The notes under the pieces were generated by a model that was given only the letters and a program-made list of their open reading frames with translations, was not told where the DNA came from and made no database searches. DNA of 64,000 nt, taken from assembly GCF_012516395.1 (NCBI RefSeq), contig NZ_CP051206.1:1656501-1720500 (forward strand), given 5' to 3'. Origin of the DNA: Dolichospermum flos-aquae CCAP 1403/13F (GTDB taxonomy: Bacteria > Cyanobacteriota > Cyanobacteriia > Cyanobacteriales > Nostocaceae). Shown here in pieces: positions 24,607 to 32,892 of the stretch (positions are counted from its first letter, which is position 1; the number at the start of each line of letters is the position of its first letter). The position numbers were made by a program, and so were the translations under genes.

Positions 24607-26757
24607 ATGAAATACCAATTTGTTAAACAGCATAGTGAAGAAGACTGTGGTGCAGCTTGTTTAGCGGCAATTGCCAAATATTACGGTCAAACATTTACCA
24701 TTAGTCATATTCGGGAAGCCGTCGGAACAGGACAATTTGGAACTACTTTATTAGGATTGAAAAGAGGAGCAGAAATTCTGGGTTTTAAAGCCAATCCCGT
24801 GAAAACTTCTCCAGAAATATTAGATAAAATTAATGAAGCCCCTTTACCCGCGATTATTCATTGGCAAGGCAATCATTGGGTGATTTTATATGGTAAAAAA
24901 GGTAAAAAATTTCTGATTGCAGATCCAGCAGTGGGAATGCGTTATCTTTCTAAAGAAGATATCAAAGCAGCTTGGACAGATTGGTTATTATTATTAGTAG
25001 AACCAGACCCCCTTCGATTTTTTGCTCAAAAGCAAGATAAAGAAGGTGGTTTTTGGCGTTTCTTCCGACGAGTTTGGATTTATCGTGGTATTTTATTCCA
25101 AGCTTTACCTCTCAATTTAGTCTTGGGTTTACTGTCTTTAACTTCTCCTTTTCTGCTGCAAATTCTCACCGATGATGTATTAGTTAGAGGTGACATAAAA
25201 TTATTAACTACAGTAGTCATTGCTGTAGTAGTTATGAATATTATTTCTACTAGCCTTTCCTTTGTCCAGTCTAACTTAATTGCTCATTTTGCTCAACGAA
25301 TGCAATTAGGTCTAGTTTTGGAATTTGGGCGGCAAATTCTGCGATTACCATTAACTTATTATGAAACTCGTCGCAGTGGTGAAGTTGTGAGTCGGCTGCG
25401 AGACATTGACCAAATTAATCAATTAATTGCTCAAGTTGTTATTGGTTTACCCAGTCAATTTTTTATTGCCATAATTTCCTTGGGTTTCATGTTTTTCTAT
25501 AGCTGGAAACTTACCTTGGTAGCTTTAGTAATTTCTGTGGTCATGACCACATCTACCTTTATTTTCCAGCCCACATTACAACAAAAAACTAATGAACTCT
25601 TAATTACAGAAGCGGAAACCCAAGGGGTTTTAGTGGAAACCTTTAAAGGTGCATTAACTCTCAAAACAACCGCATCAAGAAGACAATTTTGGGATGAATT
25701 ACAAAATCGTTTTAATCGTCTAGCTAGGCTAACATTTCAGACGATGCAAATTGGGATTATTAATAATACCTTTTCAGGTTTTGTTTCTGGTATTGGTGGC
25801 GTAGTTTTACTCTGGTTTGGCGGCTATTTGGTAATTAACCCGGCTGAAAATATCAGTGTTGGGCAATTACTAGCATTTAATTCAATGAATGGTAATTTTA
25901 TATCTTTAATTAGTACAGTTATTAATTTTGTTGATGAATTTACCCGGGCTAAAACCGCTACTCGAAGGCTGACAGAAGTTATTGATGCCACTCCAGAAGA
26001 AGAAGATAATAGTAAAAAGCCATTTGTAGAAATCTCTAGTAATGCTGATATTATTTGTACAAATTTAACTTTTCATTATCCTGGTCGAATTGATTTATTA
26101 GAAGATTTTTCTTTAACGATTCCTGGAGGTAAGAATATTGCTCTAATTGGTAAATCTGGCTGTGGTAAAAGCACCTTAGCTAAATTAATTTCTAGTTTAT
26201 ATCAACTGCAATCTGGTAATATCCAGATTGGGATTTATAATCTCCAAGACCTTTCTTTAGAATGTCTCCGTCAACAAATAGTTCTTGTTCCTCAAGATGC
26301 TCATTTTTGGAATCGTTCTATTGTTGATAATTTCCGATTAGGAGCGCCTTATATTAGCTTTGAGCAGATTGTTCAAGCTTGTAAAATTTCTGGTGCTGAT
26401 GAATTTATAAGTAAGTTACCTGAGACATATCAAACTATTTTAGGTGAATTTGGTGCTAATATTTCTGGTGGACAAAGACAAAGATTAGCCATAGCTAGAG
26501 CCATTGTTACAGATCCACCAATTCTCATTTTAGATGAATCTACTGGTGGACTAGATCCAGTGAGTGAAGCCCAAGTTTTAGACCAATTATTTCAACATCG
26601 TCAAGGAAAAACAACGATTTTAATTACTCATAGACCCAAGGTGATTAGTCGGGCTGATTGGATTGTTTTAATAGATCAAGGTAGGTTGAAATTAGTAGGT
26701 TCTTTGGAAGATTTACGTAGCAAAACAGGAGACCATTTAGATTTTGTAATTCCTTAG
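24607..26757 (+). CDS. Peptidase-containing ABC exporter (C39 type, bacteriocin maturation/export)
   Basis: 716 residues from ATG 24607 (the frame also allows TTG 24601). Three parts: a C39 peptidase domain (1-130) with the complete triad Cys14 (EDCGAACLA), His90 (GNHWVILYG) and Asp106 (IADPA); a six-helix exporter domain (about 150-430); and an ABC ATPase (about 475-716) with Walker A GKSGCGKST, signature NISGGQRQRLA, Walker B ILILDEST and His-loop LITHRPK. Such proteins cut double-glycine leaders and pump the core out in one step. The two upstream GG precursors are its likely substrates, and the HlyD partner follows after 28 bases. Confidence 0.93.
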   Translation: MKYQFVKQHSEEDCGAACLAAIAKYYGQTFTISHIREAVGTGQFGTTLLGLKRGAEILGFKANPVKTSPEILDKINEAPLPAIIHWQGNHWVILYGKKGKKFLIADPAVGMRYLSKEDIKAAWTDWLLLLVEPDPLRFFAQKQDKEGGFWRFFRRVWIYRGILFQALPLNLVLGLLSLTSPFLLQILTDDVLVRGDIKLLTTVVIAVVVMNIISTSLSFVQSNLIAHFAQRMQLGLVLEFGRQILRLPLTYYETRRSGEVVSRLRDIDQINQLIAQVVIGLPSQFFIAIISLGFMFFYSWKLTLVALVISVVMTTSTFIFQPTLQQKTNELLITEAETQGVLVETFKGALTLKTTASRRQFWDELQNRFNRLARLTFQTMQIGIINNTFSGFVSGIGGVVLLWFGGYLVINPAENISVGQLLAFNSMNGNFISLISTVINFVDEFTRAKTATRRLTEVIDATPEEEDNSKKPFVEISSNADIICTNLTFHYPGRIDLLEDFSLTIPGGKNIALIGKSGCGKSTLAKLISSLYQLQSGNIQIGIYNLQDLSLECLRQQIVLVPQDAHFWNRSIVDNFRLGAPYISFEQIVQACKISGADEFISKLPETYQTILGEFGANISGGQRQRLAIARAIVTDPPILILDESTGGLDPVSEAQVLDQLFQHRQGKTTILITHRPKVISRADWIVLIDQGRLKLVGSLEDLRSKTGDHLDFVIP

Positions 26758-26785
26758 TTATTATTATTTATTGCTTTTGATAATT

Positions 26786-28186
26786 ATGCTTTACACTCAT
26801 AATCAAGAATTCGATTCTCTCAGTGAAAATGATAATTCACTTCCACCTATAAATCGGTGGACATCCTTAGCAGGTGTATTTCTGATTGGGACTGTTATTG
26901 CTAGTATTACTTTATCCTCATGGGTAAAATATAATGTAACAATCAAAGCTGCTGCTCTTGTTCGTCCCATAGGTGAAACTCGTGTAGTCCAACCCAAGAT
27001 AGAAGGGACTATTAAAAGTATTTTAGTCAAAGAAAATCAAATTGTTAAGCAAGGGGAAATAATCGCCATCTTAGATACTGATCAATTGCTAATTAAGAAA
27101 AGCCAATTAGAAGAAGGTATCAAACAAAGTAAATTACAAATAATGCAAATTTATGCTCAAAATGGGATTTTAAATAATCAAATAATTGCTGAGAAAAGAG
27201 TCGTAGAAAGAATTATCGCTGCTGCTAGAGAGGATTTGTTAAGAAATCAAAGAGAATATCAAGAACGAAGAATTAATACTGAAAATGAATTAATGACAGC
27301 GGAGGTAAATATTGAAAAAGAATTAGTAGATTTAGAAAAGGCTGAAGTTGATTTAGACTTTGCCAAAGTAGATCGGGATCGTTATGAGAAATTATCAAAA
27401 ATTGGTGCAATTGGCAACCGAGAATTTGAGCAAAAACAGCTAGTTGTCAAACAAATAAGTTTAACATTAGAAGCGGCAAAAAAAGCTGTTGATATCGCTC
27501 AAATAAAAATTAAATCTAATAAAGCTGCCATTAACCCCACTACAGCCATGGTGAAAATGGCAGAACAACGTATTGCTCAAGAAATTGCCAAAGGTGAAGC
27601 CAATATAGCAGTTTTAAATAAAGAAAGAGAAATCTTAATTCAGCGATTATTAGAAATACAAACTCAAATTAAACAATCACAAAAAGAACTTCAACAACTC
27701 GAAAATCAACGCAAAAACAGTATTATTATTTCCACAAGTAATGGAATTATATTTAAACTAAATTTACGCAATTCTGGTCAATTTGTGCGGGCTGGTGAAT
27801 CTATTGCTGAAGTTGTCCCTAATAATGCTCCTTTAGTAATTAAAGCCATGATCCCCACAGCAGAAATTAACAAAATTGCGATTAATCAAAAAGTCCAACT
27901 TCGTGTTGATGCTTGTCCCTATCCTGATTATGGAACTGCGAAAGGGATTGTTAAAAACATCGCTCCAGATGCAATTACACCTCAAAGCAAAGATTCAAAT
28001 ACTACAAATTCTTCTGGTATTAGCTATTTTGAAGCCGCAATTCAACCCGAAAGCTACTCATTTGGAAATAATGGTCGTCAGTGTCTACTGCAATCAGGAA
28101 TGAACGCTACAGCCGAAATTATTTCTAAGGAAGAAACAGCATTACAATTTATGTTGAGAAAAGCTAGATTAATTACTGATTTATGA
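26786..28186 (+). CDS. HlyD-type membrane fusion protein of the exporter
   Basis: 466 residues from ATG 26786 (TTG 26771 is an alternative). A short cytoplasmic N-terminus, one transmembrane helix (about 27-47), a biotinyl-lipoyl-like half (VQPKIEGTIKSILVKENQIV, with QGEIIAILDTDQL), a long coiled coil (about 100-320, repeated Gln/Glu/Lys heptads), the second lipoyl half (STSNGIIFKLNLRNSGQFVR) and a beta-barrel end. It bridges the inner-membrane exporter to an outer-membrane channel such as TolC, which is not in the window. It starts 28 bases after the exporter, so they are one operon. Confidence 0.9.
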   Translation: MLYTHNQEFDSLSENDNSLPPINRWTSLAGVFLIGTVIASITLSSWVKYNVTIKAAALVRPIGETRVVQPKIEGTIKSILVKENQIVKQGEIIAILDTDQLLIKKSQLEEGIKQSKLQIMQIYAQNGILNNQIIAEKRVVERIIAAAREDLLRNQREYQERRINTENELMTAEVNIEKELVDLEKAEVDLDFAKVDRDRYEKLSKIGAIGNREFEQKQLVVKQISLTLEAAKKAVDIAQIKIKSNKAAINPTTAMVKMAEQRIAQEIAKGEANIAVLNKEREILIQRLLEIQTQIKQSQKELQQLENQRKNSIIISTSNGIIFKLNLRNSGQFVRAGESIAEVVPNNAPLVIKAMIPTAEINKIAINQKVQLRVDACPYPDYGTAKGIVKNIAPDAITPQSKDSNTTNSSGISYFEAAIQPESYSFGNNGRQCLLQSGMNATAEIISKEETALQFMLRKARLITDL

Positions 28187-28231
28187 GTAGAAATTAAGTG
28201 TAGCAATCCTATTTAAGTTGTGATAGCGTGC

Positions 28232-28264
28232 AGATCCCCAACTTCTTAGAGAAGTCGGGGATCT
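28232..28264. repeat. Palindromic repeat P1, 3' of the HlyD gene
   Basis: Arms AGATCCCCAACTTCTT and GAAGTCGGGGATCT, one mismatch, about 45 bases after the stop of the HlyD-type gene. Confidence 0.85.
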
Positions 28265-28599
28265 GGTTGTTCGTATTTTTTATTCCCATTTACCAGAATT
28301 AGAACATCTTTACAATAGCTTTAAGTTTTTAATGCCATGTAAATGCTCATCTTTTCACAAAAACCTTATGTCAATCTGGCACTTTTATTGGCAAGTATTT
28401 TCTATTACTTAATATCTCCTATAGTACCAGGCAATATATCTGTCACGACTCTTATTAAACCTAAATTATTGTTAAATAAACATATTTATTATGATTATAT
28501 ATCAACTTCATAATCTCAGTATTTTCTAATAAATTTCATGGAATTAGCGTGACACCCCCCATAGACAATAAGTTATAACTAAGAGAATCTAGGAAAAAT

Positions 28600-28778
28600 T
28601 CAGAGGCAACAGGGACCTGGCAACTTTCTAACAGGAAAAACTCATGTTTAGAAACATGAGATTGAAATAATGACACTGTTTTTTTGGTGCTTACACATCT
28701 TTTAAAAACATCTTTTTTTTTGACAGAAGCTCTAAACTGGTGCAAATGAGTGTTTCTTATCTGTTCCCTTTGTTTGTA
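28600..28778. repeat. Dispersed repeat family R1, copy 2
   Basis: Same modules as 2183-2389: hairpin CTCATGTTT/AAACATGAG (28641-28660), GATTGAAATAATGACACTGT, T-run, ACATC, then a GACAGAAGCTCTAAACTGG segment shared with the copy at 42680 and TTTCTTATCTGTTCCC. Confidence 0.8.
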
Positions 28779-28824
28779 ATTAATGGTATGAGATAGGAAT
28801 CAAGACTTATCAGGAGTATAGCTA

Positions 28825-29520
28825 TTGGGACAATTATTAGATATGCAACAAGTTTCATCGGAAAAAACAATTTTAAAATTCATCGTTATTGATGATCACG
28901 AATCAGTTTTAAATGGAACAGTGGAAATATTAAGGAAAAACTATCCTAGTGCTGAATTTAATTCGGCTACAAATGCTAGTTATGCTTTTGAGCAAGTTAT
29001 TAGTTACCAACCTGACTTAGTAGTTATGGATCTTTCCATACCAGAAAAACCGGAAATGATAGCGAGGGTTGATACAGGTATTCAACTTTTGAAGGTTTTA
29101 ATGGAAAATTATCCTCATTTAAATTTTGTTATTCAAAGCGCCCATGTGAGAACATTAGTCCGCATTCGTCCTTATCTTGATAATCATCAAGGAGGCTTGA
29201 CTATTGCTGATAAAAGTCTTTCTACTCCAGAAATGTTAACTAGAGTTGATTGGGCATTACAGGGATTAACCCATACAAAAGACATCAAAGGAATTCACTC
29301 AGGTTTAGAGGTGAAACCAGAATGGTTGAAAGTCCTGAACTTAGCCTTTGAAGCAGGATTACAAGATAAAGCAATTGCTGAAAAGATGTGCATTTCTGAA
29401 CGCATGGTACGTCATTATTGGAATAAATTACAGGACGCTTTAAATATTTATCCAGAAGCAGGCAAAAACATTCGCATTCAAACAGAAATTAAAGCTAGAT
29501 ATGAAGGATTAATTGATTAA
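28825..29520 (+). CDS. LuxR/NarL-type response regulator
   Basis: 231 residues from TTG 28825, supported by AGGAG eight bases upstream; ATG 28843 is the alternative. The receiver domain (about 16-150) has the acidic pair in FIVIDDHES, phospho-acceptor Asp69 (LVVMDLSIP) and Lys in IADKSLS. The C-terminal helix-turn-helix (GLQDKAIAEKMCISERMVRHYWNKLQ) is of the LuxR class. It is 237 bases upstream of a histidine kinase on the same strand, with a MITE between them; the two are probably partners. Targets are unknown. Nearness to the peptide exporter suggests, but does not show, control of that operon. Confidence 0.85.
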   Translation: MGQLLDMQQVSSEKTILKFIVIDDHESVLNGTVEILRKNYPSAEFNSATNASYAFEQVISYQPDLVVMDLSIPEKPEMIARVDTGIQLLKVLMENYPHLNFVIQSAHVRTLVRIRPYLDNHQGGLTIADKSLSTPEMLTRVDWALQGLTHTKDIKGIHSGLEVKPEWLKVLNLAFEAGLQDKAIAEKMCISERMVRHYWNKLQDALNIYPEAGKNIRIQTEIKARYEGLID

Positions 29521-29549
29521 TCAACTAACAAACAAATAAATAAAGTTAG

Positions 29550-29697
29550 AGGTTGTTTGAAAACTTTTTCGTGTGGGATCTGACACCCGCAGATCCCCCT
29601 AAATCCCCGTTGAAAAGGGGGACTTTGAGGAATTTAGCCCTCCTTTGTAAGGGGGTTGGGGGGATCTCGATTAATTCTGATACTTTTCAAACATCCT
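29550..29697. mobile_element. MITE family M2, copy 1 (between regulator and kinase)
   Basis: 148 bp with terminal inverted repeats AGGTTGTTTGAAAA and the complement of AGGATGTTTGAAAA, one mismatch. The interior is a large C/G-run hairpin (CCCCCTAAATCCCC ... AAGGGGGTTGGGGGGATC). Flanks GTTAG/CTTAG could be a decayed target duplication. The same ends occur at 32482-32642. Confidence 0.8.
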
Positions 29698-29757
29698 CTT
29701 AGTAAAATCAATAATTTGTTTTCCATAATTAAGGTTTTGAGAGTGAGATAAAAGCTT

Positions 29758-30651
29758 ATGCAAACTCAAATTTGGAAAAAACTACAACCAGAAAATTATT
29801 TTGGTTATGGAGAAAAGTTATCAGAAAATATCATGACTATTTTGAGTCTAGTCTTGATTAGTCATTTTTTGTTAACTAGGAATTCTTCAGTTGCCTTAAT
29901 ACCAGCAATTTTTTTGATGGTTATTAATTGCATCAGTATCATAGCTTTATATCAATATCACCAAACAATTAAAGCTGGGATTAAATCTCGCCAAAACATG
30001 ATTGAAACTAAATTTGAAACAATTCATAATGGACCATTACAAAGTCTGGCTAGAGTTTTAAAGCTAGTTAAAGGGCAAGAATTACCAATTAATAACTTGC
30101 TACCTTTAATAGAAAAAGAACTTGAAGAACTAAATCAAGAATTACGAGGAATATCTAATTTTTGGCAACAAGAAACTCTTAATCAAGATACTAGCCTTTA
30201 TCTAAGAAATAGTCTAGTCATAGATTTGCAAAACCCTTTACCTGAAATCCTCTATCAAGTCTATAGCCATACCTTAGAACGAGATTTTCCTGGCTTTAAA
30301 ACCCTGAAACTAAAAATTCACAATTTTGAAACTATTAATGAAAGCAATTTGAGTATTGAAAATAAGCGCAGACTTTGCAGATTCTTAGAAGAAGCCTTAT
30401 GTAATGTTGGTAAACACGCTACAGGAGTCACCTGTTTGAAAGTTACTTATTCGGCTTCTAAAGAATATGCTACTCTAAGCATTATGGATAATGGTTTAGG
30501 AATTAACTCATCAAAAGAAGGTTGGGGAACAAAACAATTTAAAAATTTAGCCCAACAAATTAAAGGTAAATTTAGGCGAGTTTCCCTTGATCCTCAAGGT
30601 ACTCTTTGTGAATTATCTTGGCCTTTAGCAAATTCTTTTTGGTGGCAATAA
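29758..30651 (+). CDS. Membrane histidine kinase (HisKA_3/HATPase type)
   Basis: 297 residues. Two hydrophobic helices (about 24-41 and 45-66) with only a few residues between them, so there is almost no extracellular sensor loop. The dimerisation helix carries His90 in ETIHNGPLQSLARVLK, which matches the HisKA_3 H-box. The ATPase domain has the N-box EEALCNVGKHA and G-box MDNGLGI, with a second glycine stretch EGWGTKQFKNL. The signal must be membrane-linked or cytoplasmic. It probably phosphorylates the LuxR-type regulator upstream. Confidence 0.85.
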   Translation: MQTQIWKKLQPENYFGYGEKLSENIMTILSLVLISHFLLTRNSSVALIPAIFLMVINCISIIALYQYHQTIKAGIKSRQNMIETKFETIHNGPLQSLARVLKLVKGQELPINNLLPLIEKELEELNQELRGISNFWQQETLNQDTSLYLRNSLVIDLQNPLPEILYQVYSHTLERDFPGFKTLKLKIHNFETINESNLSIENKRRLCRFLEEALCNVGKHATGVTCLKVTYSASKEYATLSIMDNGLGINSSKEGWGTKQFKNLAQQIKGKFRRVSLDPQGTLCELSWPLANSFWWQ

Positions 30652-30772
30652 AAACTAGGAAAATTAGAAAATCTTGATATTTTGCTTTTTCTTAAATAGC
30701 TGACTGTGCCAATACTGTGCCAAGATAGAGAATAAACAACTATATTGAGCAAAAGGACAGCTAAAAAACGCC

Positions 30773-31729
30773 GTGCAGATTACATTTTTAGGGACTAGTT
30801 CCGGTGTACCTACAAGATCACGCAACGTTTCCAGCGTGGCACTGAGGTTACCACAACGAGCAGAATTGTGGTTATTTGACTGTGGGGAAGGAACTCAGCA
30901 TCAAATTTTGCGGAGTGATTTAAAAGTTAGCCAACTATCCCGAATTTTTGTCACCCATATGCACGGTGATCATATTTTTGGCTTAATGGGATTGCTTGCC
31001 AGTTGCGGTTTAGCAGGTAATGTAGACAAAATTGATATTTATGGTCCATCGGGATTAAACGAATACCTACAAGCCGCTTCCCGTTACTCTCATACCCATT
31101 TTTCTTACCCCATTAAAGTGCATACTGTGCAGTCGGGGGTAGTTTATGAAGATGATGAATTTACAGTTAGCTGTGGTCTTTTACATCACCGCATTCCTGC
31201 CTTTGGCTATCGAGTAGCAGAAAAAGATAGAACCGGACGCTTTGATATAGACAAAGCCAAAGCCTTAGAAATTCCTTCAGGTCCAATTTATGGACAACTC
31301 AAGCGCGGTGAAACAGTCACCCTGGCAGACGGAAGAGTAATTAATGGCAGTGAATTATGTGGTTCCACAGAAATTGGTCGGAAAATTGCCTATTGTACAG
31401 ATACAGTTTATTGTGATGGTGCAGTACAATTAGCACAAGATGCAGATGTGTTAATTCATGAAGCCACTTTTGCTCATCAAGATTCAGAAATGGCTTTCCA
31501 GCGGTTACATTCTACAACCACAATGGCCGCGCAAACAGCATACATTGCCGGAGTTCGCAAACTAATTATGACACATTTTAGCCCCCGTTATGCTCCAGGT
31601 AATACCATTGAATTAAAAGACTTACTTAAAGAAGCAAAAGCAATTTTTCCGAAAACAATTATGGCTCATGATTTTATGGTTTATGATGTTCCTCGCAGAC
31701 GAGAAATTGAATCCAGTGTGAGTGCCTAA
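30773..31729 (+). CDS. rnz: Ribonuclease Z (tRNA 3' processing)
   Basis: 318 residues from GTG 30773. Metallo-beta-lactamase fold endonuclease that removes 3' trailers from tRNA precursors. LGTSSGVPTRSRNVS at the N-terminus, the zinc motif HMHGDH, the ELAC-type exosite region (GLLHHRIPAFGYRV and the Gly/Pro-rich arm), IAYCTDT, LIHEATF and the C-terminal zinc ligand in MTHFSPRY. Full length and without defects. A GGAC stretch precedes the GTG, a weak ribosome site. Confidence 0.95.
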   Translation: MQITFLGTSSGVPTRSRNVSSVALRLPQRAELWLFDCGEGTQHQILRSDLKVSQLSRIFVTHMHGDHIFGLMGLLASCGLAGNVDKIDIYGPSGLNEYLQAASRYSHTHFSYPIKVHTVQSGVVYEDDEFTVSCGLLHHRIPAFGYRVAEKDRTGRFDIDKAKALEIPSGPIYGQLKRGETVTLADGRVINGSELCGSTEIGRKIAYCTDTVYCDGAVQLAQDADVLIHEATFAHQDSEMAFQRLHSTTTMAAQTAYIAGVRKLIMTHFSPRYAPGNTIELKDLLKEAKAIFPKTIMAHDFMVYDVPRRREIESSVSA

Positions 31730-31775
31730 TTTCACTATAATTTTCATCTATTCCCAATTTATCACCCTTTAATAT

Positions 31776-32252
31776 ATGAGCAATATTCCCCAAATTGGCC
31801 AACCTGCACCAGATTTTTCGACCCCAGACCAAAACAATAATTTAGTTAATATTGCTGATCTAAATCAGTGGCTAGTTCTCTATTTTTACCCTAAAGATAA
31901 TACACCTGGCTGCACCACAGAAGCTCAAGACTTTACAGAATTATCCTCAGAATTTACCACAGTAGGCGCGAAAATTATCGGCGTTAGTCCCGACTCTGCC
32001 GCATCTCATTGTAAATTTATTGACAAACACAATTTATCAATTACCCTCTTAACTGATCCTGAACATCAATTAATAGAAGCTTATGGTGCATGGCGTTTAA
32101 AGAAGTTTATGGGTAAAGAATATATGGGGGTTGCCCGTTCCACCTTCCTGATTTCACCTAATAAAAGCATCGCCTACGCTTGGCCGAATGTCAAAACAAA
32201 AGGTCATGCTGAAGCTGTACTTAAAAAAATCAAGGAATTAGCAGCTATTTAA
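31776..32252 (+). CDS. bcp: Peroxiredoxin, BCP/PrxQ type
   Basis: 158 residues, thioredoxin fold. Peroxidatic Cys46 in YPKDNTPGCTTEAQDF, conserved Arg in GVARSTFLI. The resolving cysteine that typical PrxQ has five residues after the first is Gln51 here; the only other cysteine is Cys79 (SHCKF). It would therefore act as a 1-Cys enzyme or use Cys79. It reduces peroxides with a thiol donor. It lies 46 bases after rnz on the same strand and could share its transcript. Confidence 0.9.
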   Translation: MSNIPQIGQPAPDFSTPDQNNNLVNIADLNQWLVLYFYPKDNTPGCTTEAQDFTELSSEFTTVGAKIIGVSPDSAASHCKFIDKHNLSITLLTDPEHQLIEAYGAWRLKKFMGKEYMGVARSTFLISPNKSIAYAWPNVKTKGHAEAVLKKIKELAAI

Positions 32253-32261
32253 ACTTTTATC

Positions 32262-32303
32262 AAACAGGAGTCAGGAGTCAGGAGTTAGGAGTCAGGAGTT
32301 AGA
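32262..32303. repeat. Heptameric STRR (CAGGAGT / TAGGAGT)
   Basis: Six units of CAGGAGT/TAGGAGT just upstream of the four-helix-bundle gene. Each unit contains AGGAG, so the repeat itself supplies a ribosome binding site. Confidence 0.85.
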
Positions 32304-32307
32304 ATAA

Positions 32308-32839
32308 ATGCAACCTGCGAGAACATTTGAAGATTTAATAGTTTGGCAAAAAGCACATCAATTTGTGTTAGAAGTATATCAGATAACTGGGAATTTTCCT
32401 AAATCCGAAATATATGGACTCGCTTCTCAATTTAGACGCGCATCAATTTCTATTCCTGCAAATATCGCTGAGGGCTTTAAGAGGATGTTTTAAAAGTTTT
32501 TAATGTGGAAACAGACCCCTCTCCAAACCTCTCCCCTACCAGGGGAGAGGCTTTAAAAACCCCATTCCCTTGTAGGGAAGGGGGGAAGGGGGGTTAGGTT
32601 TTTGGAAATTATGGGTTTCATATAATACTTTTCAAACAACCTTTAAGAAAAAAGGAGATTTAGATAAAGTAAGATTTATGAATATTGCACAAGCTTCTCT
32701 GGAAGAATGTAGATACTATCTTATTCTCACAAAAGATTTAGGATATGCTAATACATCAGAATCAATGTTAAAACTACAAGAGGTTAGTAGATTATTAGAT
32801 AGTTATGCAAAAGCTATTCTCAACAATTCTACCTCCTAA
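32308..32839 (+). pseudogene. Four-helix-bundle protein (23S rRNA IVP type), split by a MITE
   Basis: The 5' part (32308-32481) reads QPARTFEDLIVWQKAHQF ... ASISIPANIAEGFK, the classic start of the four-helix-bundle/S23 family. After a MITE (32482-32642) the same frame continues KKGDLDKVRFMNIAQASLEE ... YLILTKDLGY ... SRLLDSYAKAIL to a stop at 32837-32839. Removing the insert plus one target copy restores an uninterrupted protein of about 120 residues. As it stands translation stops six bases into the insert region (RMF then stop). Family members are encoded in rRNA intervening sequences and elsewhere; their role is unclear. Confidence 0.88.
32482..32642. mobile_element. MITE family M2, copy 2 (in four-helix-bundle gene)
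   Basis: About 160 bp. Ends AGGATGTTTTAAAAG and the complement of AGGTTGTTTGAAAAG match copy 1 at 29550. Flanked by a perfect direct repeat TTAAG (extendable to TTTAAGA depending on where the end is set) at 32476-32482 and 32642-32648. The interior is C/G-run rich (CCTCTCCCC, GGGGAGAGG) and non-coding. Confidence 0.9.
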
Positions 32840-32880
32840 CTCCTAACTCCTGACTCCTGACTCCTGACTCCTGACATCCT
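32832..32880. repeat. Heptameric STRR (ACTCCTA / ACTCCTG)
   Basis: Six units of ACTCCTA/ACTCCTG right after the broken four-helix-bundle gene. It is the inverted counterpart of the tract at 32262-32303, so the gene is bracketed by inverted STRRs. Confidence 0.85.
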
Positions 32881-32892
32881 ATTATTTGTATT

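Larger units (their letters stand above)
28187..28824. other. Repeat-rich intergenic region
   Basis: 638 bases with no gene. It contains one P1 palindrome (28232-28264) and one copy of repeat family R1 (28600-28778). These separate the export operon from the two-component genes that follow, so co-transcription of the two units is doubtful. AGGAG at 28812-28816 is the ribosome site for the next gene. Confidence 0.6.

Noticed and set aside
24601-28186. HetC-type heterocyst differentiation exporter
   Set aside because: The complete C39 triad, the two GG precursors upstream and the HlyD partner fit a bacteriocin-type exporter better; no HetP-like gene follows.
32308-32839. Four-helix-bundle gene as an avd accessory gene of a diversity-generating retroelement
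   Set aside because: No reverse transcriptase, template or variable repeat is nearby; the sequence fits the rRNA-intervening-sequence type.
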